Shown here one piece after another: positions 35,154 through 53,037 of a DNA stretch of 64,000 bases. The DNA lies in assembly GCF_026616895.1 (NCBI RefSeq), contig NZ_JANYME010000002.1:124001-188000 (forward strand), written 5' to 3'. Source of the stretch: Campylobacter sp. MG1. GTDB taxonomy: Bacteria > Campylobacterota > Campylobacteria > Campylobacterales > Campylobacteraceae. The notes under the pieces were generated by a model. It made no database searches. It had not been told where the DNA came from and saw nothing but the letters and a program-made list of their open reading frames with translations. Numbering within the stretch: position 1 is the stretch's first letter; each line of letters starts with the position of its first letter. Both the position numbers and the translations under genes were made by a program.

Positions 35154-36185
35154 ATGCAAATTTTAAATAGAATTATAGATAAAAATAATCCAGCACTAAT
35201 TATTGCGGAAATTGGTATTAATCATGGTGGTAGCCTTGAAGTTGCTAAACAGATGGTAGATGCAGCTCATCGTGCAGGAATTGAAGTTGTAAAACATCAA
35301 ACCCATATAGTAGAAGATGAGATGAGTAAAGAAGCTAAGAAGGTAATTCCAGGAAACTCAAACGATAGCATATATGATATTATGGCTAGATGTGCCTTAA
35401 ATGAGGTTGATGAATTAGAGCTTAAAAAATATGTAGAAAGCAAAGGTATGATTTTTATATCAACCCCATTTAGTCGTGCAGCAGCTCTTAGATTAGAGAG
35501 TTTTGGAGTAGGTGCATATAAAATAGGTTCTGGCGAGATGAATAATTACCCACTTTTAAAATTAATTGCTAGTTTTCATAAGCCTACAATTATTTCAACA
35601 GGTATGAATGATATAAATTCCATTAAAAAAGCTGTGAAGATTTTTAAAGATGAGAATACCCCTATTGCATTACTTCATACTACAAATCTTTATCCAACAC
35701 CACCACACTTAGTAAGGCTTGGGGCTATGCAAGAGATGATGAACGAATTCCCTGATTTAGAAATTGGACTTAGCGATCATACTTTAAACAATAACTCATC
35801 AATTGCAGCTATTGCTTTAGGAGCAACGATAATTGAAAGACATTTTACCGATCATAAAAATAGAATTGGTGAAGATATAGTTTGTTCTATGGATGAAAAT
35901 GAAGCAAGAGAGCTTGTAAATGCTGCAAAAGAACTTCATCAAATGAAAGGTGGCAAAAAAGAGGCAGCTAAAGAAGAAAAAGTAACCATTGATTTCGCAT
36001 TTGCAACTTGTGTAAGCATAAAACCTATTAAAAAAGGAGAGATGTTTAGCGTGGATAATCTTTGGGTAAAACGCCCTGGAACAGGTGAAATACTAGCTGA
36101 ACATTATGAAAGTTTATTGGGTAAAAAAGCAAGATATGATATAGAAAATGATACTCATATAACTTGGGATATGGTAAATGAGTAA
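35154..36185 (+). CDS. neuB: N-acetylneuraminate synthase
   Basis: The 343-residue protein condenses ManNAc with phosphoenolpyruvate. The TIM barrel holds IIAEIGINHGGSLE, KHQTHIVEDEMS, YKIGSGEMNNYPLL and GLSDHT; the C-terminal SAF (antifreeze-like) domain begins near residue 285 (FATCVSIKPIKKGEMFS). It is Neu5Ac-type NeuB because neuC follows; the legionaminic/pseudaminic paralogues have other neighbours. It overlaps neuC by 8 bp. Confidence 0.95.
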   Translation: MQILNRIIDKNNPALIIAEIGINHGGSLEVAKQMVDAAHRAGIEVVKHQTHIVEDEMSKEAKKVIPGNSNDSIYDIMARCALNEVDELELKKYVESKGMIFISTPFSRAAALRLESFGVGAYKIGSGEMNNYPLLKLIASFHKPTIISTGMNDINSIKKAVKIFKDENTPIALLHTTNLYPTPPHLVRLGAMQEMMNEFPDLEIGLSDHTLNNNSSIAAIALGATIIERHFTDHKNRIGEDIVCSMDENEARELVNAAKELHQMKGGKKEAAKEEKVTIDFAFATCVSIKPIKKGEMFSVDNLWVKRPGTGEILAEHYESLLGKKARYDIENDTHITWDMVNE

Positions 36186-37302
36186 AAAAATACTTTTTGT
36201 AAGTGGAACAAGAGCAGATTGGGGGAAAATAAAACCACTTATAAATGAGATTGATAAGTGCGAAAACTTTTCTTATATGATTTATACTTGCGGTATGCAT
36301 TTACTAGAGCAATTTGGAAGTACTTATAAAGAGATTATTAAAGACGGATTTTCAAATTTATATTTAGCAAAAAAATATGAAACAAATAAAACTGATATAA
36401 ATTTATCTCATTTTATAAGTGATTTTAGCGAGTTTGTAAGTTCATATAAACCTGATATGATAGTAATTCACGGGGATAGACCGGAGGCTTTAGGTGGTGC
36501 TATTGTTGGAGCATTTAATAATATTTTAGTAGCCCATATTGAAGGTGGAGAAAAAAGTGGCACTATAGATGATAGTATAAGACACTCGGTTACTAAACTA
36601 TCTCATATACATTTTGTAGCAAACGATGAGGCTAAGGCTAGACTTATTCAACTAGGAGAAGATGAAAAAACTATTTTTGTGATAGGTTCTGCAGATATTG
36701 ATGTAATGTTAAGTGATAATTTGCCAAATTTAGATGATGTTAAGTCATATTACAATATAGAGTTTAAAGATTATGCAATATTTTCATTTCATCCTGTTAC
36801 AACTGAAGTTCATTCTATGCAATATCAAATTGAGAATTTAATTCAACTATTAATTAATAGTAATAAAAACTATATTTGCATATATCCGAATAATGATTTG
36901 GGTAGCGATATTATTTTAAATGAATTAAAGAAGTTAAAAACTAATTCAAAATTTAAATTATTTCCATCAATTAAATTTGAAAAATTTTTAACACTTTTAA
37001 AAAATGCTGAATTTATTATAGGAAATAGTTCAGCTGGTATTAGAGAAGCTAGAGTATATGGGACTTATTGTATAAATATAGGTTCAAGGCAAAATTCAAG
37101 AGTAAAAGAAAATATAAAATATATAAAAACATTTAAATCAGATGATATGCAATTACTGGATTTTATTAAAACGCATAATTTTAATATAAAAAATAAAGAT
37201 AATTCTTTTAGTAGTGGAAATTGTGCAAGTGAATTTCTTAAAATTTTAAATAATAAAAAGACTTGGAAAATTAATTTGCAAAAAAGGTTTAATGATTTAT
37301 GA
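36178..37302 (+). CDS. neuC: UDP-N-acetylglucosamine 2-epimerase (hydrolysing)
   Basis: The 374-residue GT-B-like epimerase releases ManNAc from UDP-GlcNAc, the first step to sialic acid. It has FVSGTRADWGKIKPLI, HGDRPEALGGAIVG, HIEGGEKSGTIDDSIRHSVTKLSH and GNSSAGIREA. It overlaps neuB by 8 bp and neuA by 4 bp, forming one operon. Confidence 0.95.
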   Translation: MSKKILFVSGTRADWGKIKPLINEIDKCENFSYMIYTCGMHLLEQFGSTYKEIIKDGFSNLYLAKKYETNKTDINLSHFISDFSEFVSSYKPDMIVIHGDRPEALGGAIVGAFNNILVAHIEGGEKSGTIDDSIRHSVTKLSHIHFVANDEAKARLIQLGEDEKTIFVIGSADIDVMLSDNLPNLDDVKSYYNIEFKDYAIFSFHPVTTEVHSMQYQIENLIQLLINSNKNYICIYPNNDLGSDIILNELKKLKTNSKFKLFPSIKFEKFLTLLKNAEFIIGNSSAGIREARVYGTYCINIGSRQNSRVKENIKYIKTFKSDDMQLLDFIKTHNFNIKNKDNSFSSGNCASEFLKILNNKKTWKINLQKRFNDL

Positions 37303-37970
37303 AAGTTTTGGCAATCATCCCAGCAAGAAGTGGTAGTAAAGGTGTAAAAGATAAAAATATTAGACTCGTAAATGATATTCCTTTAATGGCATACACTATA
37401 AAAGCCGCTAAAACAAGTGACATTTGCGATGAAGTAATGGTATCAACCGATAGTGTAGAATATGCAAATATTGCTAAAAGTTATGGTGCTAATGTGCCGT
37501 TTTTGCGTAGCGAGAAGACAAGTAGTGATACGGCTAAAACTTTAGATTGTGTTTTAGAGGTTTTAGATGAGTATAAAAAAATAGGTAAAACATTTGATGT
37601 TTTAATAATTTTACAACCAACTTCACCACTTAGAGATGCTGAAGATATTAAAGAAGCTTTTAAGACTTTTTTAAAGCATAACAAAAGTGTAGCTAGTGTA
37701 TGCGAAGGTGATAATGTTGTTTTATTAAGAACTATCAGTGATGGTAAATTAGAAAAAATAATAGAACAAAATAGCACAATAAGACGTCAAGATTTTAAGA
37801 AAAACTATAAAATCAACGGAGCTATTTATATAAATTATATTAAAGACTTAGATGAAAATACGAGTTTTAATGATAACGAAATAGCTTTTATTATGGAAAA
37901 ATCCCATTCACTTGATATAGATACTGAGTGGGACTTGAAATTTGCTGAATATTTAAAAGGAACAATATGA
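37299..37970 (+). CDS. neuA: CMP-N-acetylneuraminate cytidylyltransferase
   Basis: The 223-residue enzyme activates sialic acid with CTP. It has the signature IIPARSGSKGVKDKNIR at 5-21, VSTDS, LQPTSPLR and NGAIYIN, and ends in DIDTEWDLKFAEYL with the metal-binding Asp. The product CMP-Neu5Ac is the donor for the two GT42 enzymes. ATGA overlaps on both sides. Confidence 0.95.
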   Translation: MKVLAIIPARSGSKGVKDKNIRLVNDIPLMAYTIKAAKTSDICDEVMVSTDSVEYANIAKSYGANVPFLRSEKTSSDTAKTLDCVLEVLDEYKKIGKTFDVLIILQPTSPLRDAEDIKEAFKTFLKHNKSVASVCEGDNVVLLRTISDGKLEKIIEQNSTIRRQDFKKNYKINGAIYINYIKDLDENTSFNDNEIAFIMEKSHSLDIDTEWDLKFAEYLKGTI

Positions 37971-38826
37971 AATTCTTTGAAAAATTATTAAAAAGTATAA
38001 AAAAACGCACTGATTTATATTATTTTTACTATAAATACTATGATTTTTTTAATAAAAATCAAGAAATTAAATTATACGCATTTTTAAGGGCTTATAATGA
38101 AAAACAAACTATAAAAATGAGTTTAGAAACTATGTTGCAGGGGGGGGTAATAAATGGAATATTAGGCTATCATCTAAACGAACAAAAAAGTGACGATGGA
38201 ACTAGTAAAATTTTAAAAAAATTTGCAGAAAATAATAATGGCTTTAAAGATATCTTATACCCTTATCATGTAATTCCAGCTCACGATAATAGATATGAAA
38301 ATAATACAAATGCAAATTTGCGTTTAGATACATATTATAATTACATTCTTAATCATATCCCAAAAAATGAATGGTTCATAAAAATTGATGGAGATCACTT
38401 ATATAATCCAATAGCACTAAATATGGCAATAAAACAGATAACTAATAGTTATGATGTAATTTATTTACCATACATAAATATACACTATAAAAATAATAAA
38501 CTATTTTTTATAAAAGATGGCTTTAGAATCGGAGATGATAATTGGATTGTTAAATATATAAATGGTGTTAAATTTATTTTTGATTCAAAAATAAATGTGA
38601 AAAAATAAAATTTAACGCAAGACAAAAACTAATCAAAGCGGATAATATAATTAGTCTACATTTTCCATTTTTAAAAACACATAGATCACATATTATTAAA
38701 GATGATATGTTGATTTCATTTGAAGATTTTAATTTAAATTCAATTAACTTAACTAAAATTGATAAAGAATTTTTAAATAAAGAAAATATTATAAATATAT
38801 TAGAAAGATATATTAAGGAAAAATAA
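37967..38826 (+). pseudogene. CgtA-like N-acetylgalactosaminyltransferase, G8 tract in frame but interrupted at an A6 run
   Basis: The frame from 37967 stops at 38608 after 213 residues. Matching C. jejuni CgtA-type transferases are the segments AFLRAYNEKQTIKMSLE, ILGYHLNEQKSDDGT and NEWFIKIDGDHLY. The usual C-terminus (SLHFPFLKTHRSHI, then ISFEDF) is encoded in the next frame up to TAA 38824-38826. Adding one A to the A6 at 38600-38605 joins them into a 286-residue protein of normal length. The gene is thus probably truncated in this sequence, by mutation, slippage or sequence error. It has a second switch, G8 at 38140-38147, which is in frame. If active it would add GalNAc to the sialylated galactose of LOS. 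Confidence 0.82.
38140..38147 (+). repeat. Phase-variation tract G8 in the CgtA-like gene
   Basis: Eight G in CAG GGG GGG GTA keep the frame open at about codon 58. Confidence 0.85.
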
Positions 38827-38827
38827 A

Positions 38828-39715
38828 ATGCCACTAATATCAATAATCCTACCAACTTATAATGTTGAAAAATATATTGCAAGAGCACTTGAAAGCTGCA
38901 TAAATCAAACTTTAAAAGATATAGAAATAATAGTAGTAGATGATAAAGGACAAGATAAAAGCATTGATATTGCAAAAGAATTTGCAAATCGTGATGATAG
39001 GATAATAATTGTTCATAATAAAGAAAATTTAAAGCTTTTGCACGCTAGAGCCGAAGGGGTAAAGGTAGCTACAAGCGATTTAATTATGTTTTTAGACCCA
39101 GATGATGAATTAGAGCTTAATGCTTGTGAGATTGCTTATCGCGCAATGGTTGATGGGGGGGGGTATATTATAGTTGATATGCTTTGTTTTAATTTTTGCA
39201 AAATAACAAATAAGGACAAAGTATTTGAAAATATATTTATTGATAATATATATAAAACGAAAGATTTTATACAATATATAATTAATATAAATAAATGTTA
39301 TTGGAATTTATGTAATAAAGTTTTTAAGAAAAGTTTATATTTAAACATTTTAAAATTTAATTTAAAAAATATAATTATGGCAGAGGATGCTTTATGTTTT
39401 TTTATACTATTAAACTATACTAATACTATAAAGACATTAAAAAATAATCTTTATTTATATTATCAAAATAATTTAGAATCTTCAACAATAACAAATAATT
39501 TACTAAAAATAGAACATGCATTAAATGATGAAAAATACGTAATTAATATAATAAATGATTTTAATACTATAGATATCAATATGGTCAAATTAAAAAATAA
39601 TATATTAAAAAAATTAAAGAATTATCATAATGAAAGAAAAATGATATATTATAATCTGAAATTTCCATATATTAAAAGTATAATAAAGATATTTTATAAA
39701 ATAATAAAAAAATGA
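38828..39715 (+). CDS. GT2 glycosyltransferase B with in-frame G9 tract (phase ON)
   Basis: The 295-residue protein shares its first 112 residues with GT2 gene A (ISIILPTYNVEKYI, LDPDDELEL) and diverges right after the G9 tract (39155-39163, Gly-Gly-Gly). The variable part holds IIMAEDALCFFILL, the equivalent of the catalytic ED motif of GT2 enzymes. It begins one base after the CgtA-like stop. The likely origin is duplication or cassette exchange at the conserved 5' module; the sugar is unknown. Confidence 0.88.
   Translation: MPLISIILPTYNVEKYIARALESCINQTLKDIEIIVVDDKGQDKSIDIAKEFANRDDRIIIVHNKENLKLLHARAEGVKVATSDLIMFLDPDDELELNACEIAYRAMVDGGGYIIVDMLCFNFCKITNKDKVFENIFIDNIYKTKDFIQYIININKCYWNLCNKVFKKSLYLNILKFNLKNIIMAEDALCFFILLNYTNTIKTLKNNLYLYYQNNLESSTITNNLLKIEHALNDEKYVINIINDFNTIDINMVKLKNNILKKLKNYHNERKMIYYNLKFPYIKSIIKIFYKIIKK
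39155..39163 (+). repeat. Phase-variation tract G9 in GT2 gene B
   Basis: Nine G, in frame, at the same codon as in GT2 gene A. Confidence 0.9.
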
Positions 39716-39725
39716 AGGTATAAAT

Positions 39726-40613
39726 ATGCAAAAAGTAGCAAGTTTTTGGTATACAAAACCTAATATAGTGGGGGGGGGTATTTCAAAACTTGAAATTTTA
39801 TGTATTAAATCCTGACTAGATAATGGATTTGAATTTAATCTATATACATATAATTTAGATGATAAGATTTTTAATTATTTCAAAAATAACTTTTCAAACT
39901 TTAAACTTCAAGACGCTAATGAAATTATTAAATTTGAAGATATGTTCAGTGATGATAGGGGTGTTGGAGTTGCTGGATTTAGTGATTATTTTAGATTTAA
40001 AATGATTTATATAACAGGAATTCCTTGGGTAGACTTGGATATGATATGTTTAAATAATTTTTCTATGGATAATGATTTTATAATTATTAAGGAAAAACTT
40101 AAAAACAAAGATAAATTTTACCAATCAATTACAACATCATTGCTTAAATTTCCAAAAAATTCAGAATTTGGAAAATACTTAATTAAGGAAAGTGAAAAAT
40201 TAATAGATAATAGAAAAGTTATTCCTTGGGGAATTATAGGTCCTGTTTTTTTAAATGATGCATGTATTAAATTTGGTTTAGACAAAATAGCGTTGGATTA
40301 TAAAGAAACTTGTCAAGTATCATGTTATGAAGTAGAAAAATTTATTTTTAGCAAAAATATTGATTTTAATGCAAAATGTATTCATTTTTACAACGAAATG
40401 TTAAAATGGGCCAAAATTGATAAAAACAATAGATATTTTGACTATTCAATTTATGAACAATTAAAAAATAAATATAATATTTATCCCATATTAGAAGACT
40501 TAAATATTAAATGTAATATAAAACATATTGATATTATTAAAATAAAATGGAGATTTTCAAAACTTAGAAAGTATATAAGACATCCTAAATTATTAATTTA
40601 TAAAAATAAGTAA
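39726..40613 (+). pseudogene. DXD sugar-binding-type glycosyltransferase (GT32-like) with nonsense codon, G9 tract in frame
   Basis: The protein starts MQKVASFWYTKPNIVGGG and goes on ISKLEILCIKS, then meets TGA at 39813-39815 (codon 30) where relatives have a Phe or Leu before LDNG. After it the frame is open to 40613: DNGFEFNLYTYNL, GVAGFSDYFRFKMIY and the catalytic GIPWVDLDMIC. The G9 tract (39770-39778) is in frame, so the stop, not slippage, breaks the gene. Restart at ATG 39942 would give 223 residues without the nucleotide-binding N-terminus. The parent would be a 295-residue transferase. Confidence 0.82.
39770..39778 (+). repeat. Phase-variation tract G9 in the GT32-like gene
   Basis: GTG followed by eight more G; frame open across the tract. 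Confidence 0.88.
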
Positions 40614-40652
40614 TTATAATTAAGTAAAATTTTAAAAATAAAGGTAGAAATA

Positions 40653-42171
40653 ATGCTCTTTAACTCCAATCTATTCATATTTATATTTTTACCAATAATA
40701 TTTATTTTATATCACACGCTAAATTACTATAGGCAAATAAATCTAGCAAAGGTTTTTATGATATTTGCTAGTTTTGTTTTTTATGCTTATTTTAAATATT
40801 CACTTGTATTTATATTAATAGCTTATATTCTAATAAACTATATTTTTTATCATTTACTAATGCGGTATAAAAGTAAGCTTTTGCTAAGTCTTGGGATAGG
40901 GCTAAACTTAGCAATATTAGGATATTTTAAATATAAATATTTTGTTATAGATAATATAAATAATATATTTAACCTTGATATTATTAATCCAACCATACTG
41001 CTTCCACTTGGAATTTCGTTTATTACCTTTCAGCAAATCGCATTTTTAAGTGATTGTTATAAGTATCAGCGTGATATAAAAACTCTCGTTGGGGGGGGGG
41101 ATTTTAGGATTTATAAACTTTAGTTTATTTGTAAGCTTTTTCCCACAATTAATTGCTGGACCTATTGTGCATTATAAAGATATGATGCCGCAATTTAAAA
41201 ATCCAAATAACTTCATATTAAGATATAAAAACATAGCTTTAGGATTATTGTTTTTTACAATTGGCTTATTTAAAAAAGTAGCCTTAGCTGATTATCTAGC
41301 ACCTAGTATTGATGCAACATATAGTTATGTAGAAAGCGGAGGAGTATTAAACCTAATTGAAAGCTGGGTATTAACCCATGCTTATACATTTGAGCTTTAT
41401 TTTGATTTTAGTGGATACTCTGATATGGCGATAGGCTTAGCATTGTTTTTTAATATAAAACTTCCATATAACTTTAATTCTCCTTATAAGTCTTTAAGTA
41501 TTTCAGAGTTTTGGCAAAGATGGCATATGACATTAGGAAAATTTTTAAAAGATTATATTTATATTCCACTTGGTGGTAGTAGGGTTGGCAAATCTAGACA
41601 ATACATAAATTTATTTATAGTCTTTTTAATAAGTGGAATTTGGCACGGAGCTGGATGGGGATTTATAATATGGGGAAGCTTACATGGAATTGCAATATGT
41701 ATTCATAAAGCATATATGAGTGTGTTTGCTAATGTTACTTGGTTTAAGAATAGATTAAATAGTAAGTTTTATAAAGTAATAATGTGGATTATTACATTTG
41801 AGTTTATTAATATTACTTGGGTGTTTTTTAGAGCTACTAGTATAAATGATGCTTTAAGTGTTGTTAAGAGTATGTTTTTGGTGCATGGGCAAATCGTATT
41901 AAGCCCTAATATGCAAAGGCTGTTTAAAGATAATCCTTTGTTTGCATTTGGCAAATGGGGAGAGCATTTTACTATAGGGCAAAGTTCTATGCTAAACGCT
42001 GTGCTTTTAATGATAGCTTTTGTTTTGTTATTTAGGTCTTCACATTTAAATATATATAAAAAGTTTATTTTTAAAGATAGATATTTTGTATTAATAGGGA
42101 TTATGCTGATTTGGTGTATTTTAAAGCTTAATATTACTGCTTATACAAAATTTATATATTTTAACTTTTAG
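40653..42171 (+). CDS. MBOAT-family O-acetyltransferase, frame interrupted at a G10 tract (phase OFF)
   Basis: Frames 40653-41123 and 41089-42171 together encode an AlgI/PatA-like membrane O-acyltransferase of about 505 residues with ten or more helices. It has LLPLGISFITFQQIAFL before the tract, then LIAGPIVHYKDMMPQF, SISEFWQRWHMTLG and the catalytic His in GIWHGAGWGFI. G10 (41091-41100) sends translation into DFRIYKL-stop; nine G would give LVGGGILGFINFS. It is off as sequenced but otherwise intact. Such enzymes move acetyl groups across the membrane to modify surface glycans; O-acetylated sialic acid is a likely product given the locus. Confidence 0.9.
41091..41100 (+). repeat. Phase-variation tract G10 in the MBOAT gene
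   Basis: Ten G put the two halves out of frame by one base; 9 G restores the full-length protein. Confidence 0.9.
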
Positions 42172-42179
42172 GAATATTT

Positions 42180-43196
42180 ATGAATAGATATTTAAAAAGA
42201 ATAATTATAGGAGCTTTTGTAGTTCCATTTGTATGTTTTTCATGTGCAATAGGGTTTATATACTTTTATGATCCTTTGCAATTATTTCGTGAAAAATATT
42301 CAAATAGATATATTGAAGATATCAATATATCTTTTAAAAGAGTATTAGGCAATTATGATTTTAATGGTGTTGTTTTAGGAACCTCAATGTCAATAGAAAA
42401 CAACCCAAAAGAGTTGAATTTTGCTAAATTTATTAATGCTAGTCAATGGGCAATTAGATTTAATTATAGGACAAACCTGTTGAATTATATTTTGAAATAT
42501 AAAAATATAAATTATGTGATTTTTGATTTAGCACATATTAAAGATGATTTTAATAGCGAGTATTATAATATAGTTTCTATGTATGGTAGTGATAACATTT
42601 ATTCAAAATTTATGATTTATGAAAACAATAAAACATTTCTAAAATGCATTATGTCTTTTTTTGAAATTGATACTTGTTTTGGCAAAGAGCATGATTTTTA
42701 TTCACATGTTAAAATGATTAATGAATACATTAAAAATGATTATGAAGTCAATGAGAAAGATTTTATTTCTAATCAAAATAACTATTATGACGATTCGCAA
42801 ATTTTTATCAATTATTTTAGTGCGATATTGAATACCTACAAAGATGTTTATTTTATTTTTATAATACCACCAAAGTCTATTTTAGCATTAAAATCAAAAG
42901 ATATCAACAAAGAGGTAGAGGTGTATAAGGATATTATTTTATTTTTAAGTAAATATGATAATACTCAGATTCATTTTTTTGGCAATGAACAATTTGTTGA
43001 TAATATAAATAACTATTATGACCTTTATCATTACAAACCTTGGATTAACTCACGCATTAATAAGTCTATAAATGAAGGTATAAATATTATTACAACCAAA
43101 AATATGGATGAATATTTTGATAAATTTATTAAAAAAATAAAAAATTATGATATCAAAGCTTATGAAGAAGCTTTAAAATTAAATATTAAAGAATAA
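42180..43196 (+). CDS. SGNH-like periplasmic partner of the MBOAT acetyltransferase
   Basis: The 338-residue protein has one N-terminal helix (about 9-29) and a large periplasmic domain. VVLGTSMSIEN near residue 66 resembles SGNH block I with its Ser, and DLYHYKPWINSRI near 282-294 resembles the Asp/His block. This is the layout of AlgX/AlgJ- or PatB-like proteins that pass acetyl groups from MBOAT to the glycan. It lies 8 bp after the MBOAT gene. Sequence match to known SGNH families is weak. Confidence 0.65.
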   Translation: MNRYLKRIIIGAFVVPFVCFSCAIGFIYFYDPLQLFREKYSNRYIEDINISFKRVLGNYDFNGVVLGTSMSIENNPKELNFAKFINASQWAIRFNYRTNLLNYILKYKNINYVIFDLAHIKDDFNSEYYNIVSMYGSDNIYSKFMIYENNKTFLKCIMSFFEIDTCFGKEHDFYSHVKMINEYIKNDYEVNEKDFISNQNNYYDDSQIFINYFSAILNTYKDVYFIFIIPPKSILALKSKDINKEVEVYKDIILFLSKYDNTQIHFFGNEQFVDNINNYYDLYHYKPWINSRINKSINEGINIITTKNMDEYFDKFIKKIKNYDIKAYEEALKLNIKE

Positions 43197-43224
43197 ATAT
43201 CCTTGCTCATTTGAGCAAGGATAT
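43197..43224. terminator. Bidirectional terminator between the glycan locus and rpoC
   Basis: A perfect 12-bp stem ATATCCTTGCTC / GAGCAAGGATAT with an ATTT loop lies between two convergent stops. Confidence 0.85.
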
Positions 43225-43229
43225 CATAT

Positions 43230-51891
<8,662 letters not shown>

Positions 51892-51950
51892 TTACCCTCT
51901 TGATGGTTTTGAAAGAATAGTTTTGTTGTAAAAACAATACAATATAAAAA

Positions 51951-51970
51951 TAGCCCTAAAAATAGGGCTA
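51951..51970 (-). terminator. Attenuator hairpin between rplL and rpoB
   Basis: A perfect 8-bp stem TAGCCCTA / TAGGGCTA with a 4-nt loop is followed on the minus strand by TTTTTATATT, 5 nt after the rplL stop. It fits partial termination that makes more L7/L12 than polymerase. Confidence 0.8.
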
Positions 51971-51975
51971 AAAAA

Positions 51976-52350
51976 TTACTTAAGCTCAACCTTAGCGCCA
52001 GCTTCTTCAAGTTGTTTTTTTGCTTCTTCAGCATCAGCTTTACTAACACCTTCTTTTAATGTTGATGGAGTACCTTCAACAGCATCTTTAGCTTCTTTTA
52101 AGCCTAATCCTGTTAATGCACGCACCACTTTAATAACATTAATTTTATTAGCACCAGCATCAGTTAGTACAACATTAAATTCTGTTTTTTCTTCTTCAGC
52201 AGCTGCTACAGCACCACCAACAGCACCAGCTACCATAACAGGAGCTGCACTAACACCAAATTTTTCTTCAAATTCTTTAACTAATTCAGATAATTCTAAA
52301 ACACTTAGATTTGATATATATTCTAATACATCTTGTTTTGTAATTGCCAT
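51976..52350 (-). CDS. rplL: 50S ribosomal protein L7/L12
   Basis: The 124-residue stalk protein has the N-terminal dimer helix ([20 protein letters not shown]), an Ala-rich hinge ([15 protein letters not shown]) and the C-terminal factor-binding domain [20 protein letters not shown]. It is 21 bp downstream of rplJ. Confidence 0.98.
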   Translation of the reverse strand: MAITKQDVLEYISNLSVLELSELVKEFEEKFGVSAAPVMVAGAVGGAVAAAEEEKTEFNVVLTDAGANKINVIKVVRALTGLGLKEAKDAVEGTPSTLKEGVSKADAEEAKKQLEEAGAKVELK

Positions 52351-52371
52351 TTTTAATCCTTTATATAACTT

Positions 52372-52851
52372 TTATTCTTTTTCTTTTTTTTCTTTAAGCG
52401 CATTTAAACCGATTGTGAAATTTTGAATCGGTGCATTCCAAACTTGCAACAACATAGCAAGTAACTCTTCACGAGATGGCATTTTAGATAATGCATTAAT
52501 TTTATTAGCATCAGCAACTTCACCATCAATATGACCAAATTTAATTTCAAAAGCATTATTTTTTTCAGCAAACTTAGCAGCTACTTTAGTAACAGCTAAA
52601 GAATCAACGCCCCAAAGATAAATATTTGTATCTTTAAGAGTTAGACCATTTTTGCCAGATTTTTCTAAAGCAATATTAGCTAAAGTATTTTTAACCACTT
52701 CTACCTTAACATCAGCAACTCTAGCTGAATCACGTAAAACTTCTAATTGCTTAGTAATAATACCTTTGTAATTACAAACAACAACAGCATTGCTAGTTGA
52801 AAATTCATCAGAAAGTCTTGCTATAACTTCTTCTTTTTGATTTCTTGTCAT
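52372..52851 (-). CDS. rplJ: 50S ribosomal protein L10
   Basis: The 159-residue stalk base protein begins [20 protein letters not shown] and has [22 protein letters not shown] and a C-terminal helix ([19 protein letters not shown]) that binds L7/L12 dimers. A typical leader region of 186 nt precedes it. Confidence 0.97.
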   Translation of the reverse strand: MTRNQKEEVIARLSDEFSTSNAVVVCNYKGIITKQLEVLRDSARVADVKVEVVKNTLANIALEKSGKNGLTLKDTNIYLWGVDSLAVTKVAAKFAEKNNAFEIKFGHIDGEVADANKINALSKMPSREELLAMLLQVWNAPIQNFTIGLNALKEKKEKE

Positions 52852-53037
52852 CTTTTCTCCTTTCCGATTTATGATTTAAGCAGAGAGACAAAAGTCAATT
52901 AAGTCAATAAACCTCGGCTGTCACAAATCAAATTTTTATTTAAATTCTCCAACAAAAAAACTAAAATAAAAATTTGAAAAAGAATAGCTATATTTGTAAC
53001 ATAAAATATTTACAAATTAACTATTCTAAAGAAAAAA
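52852..53037 (-). promoter_or_regulatory. Leader region of rplJL, probable L10 leader
   Basis: Between rplA and rplJ lie 186 nt. Near the rplJ start the transcript can pair GATTT with AAATC around GACAGCCGAGG and TCTCTCTGC arms, placed like L10-binding leaders that control rplJL. The assignment is by position and partial folding only. Confidence 0.45.

Noticed and set aside
39813-39815. Selenocysteine reading of the TGA in the GT32-like gene
   Set aside because: No hairpin like that of selD follows, and relatives have a hydrophobic residue at this place, so a nonsense mutation is simpler.
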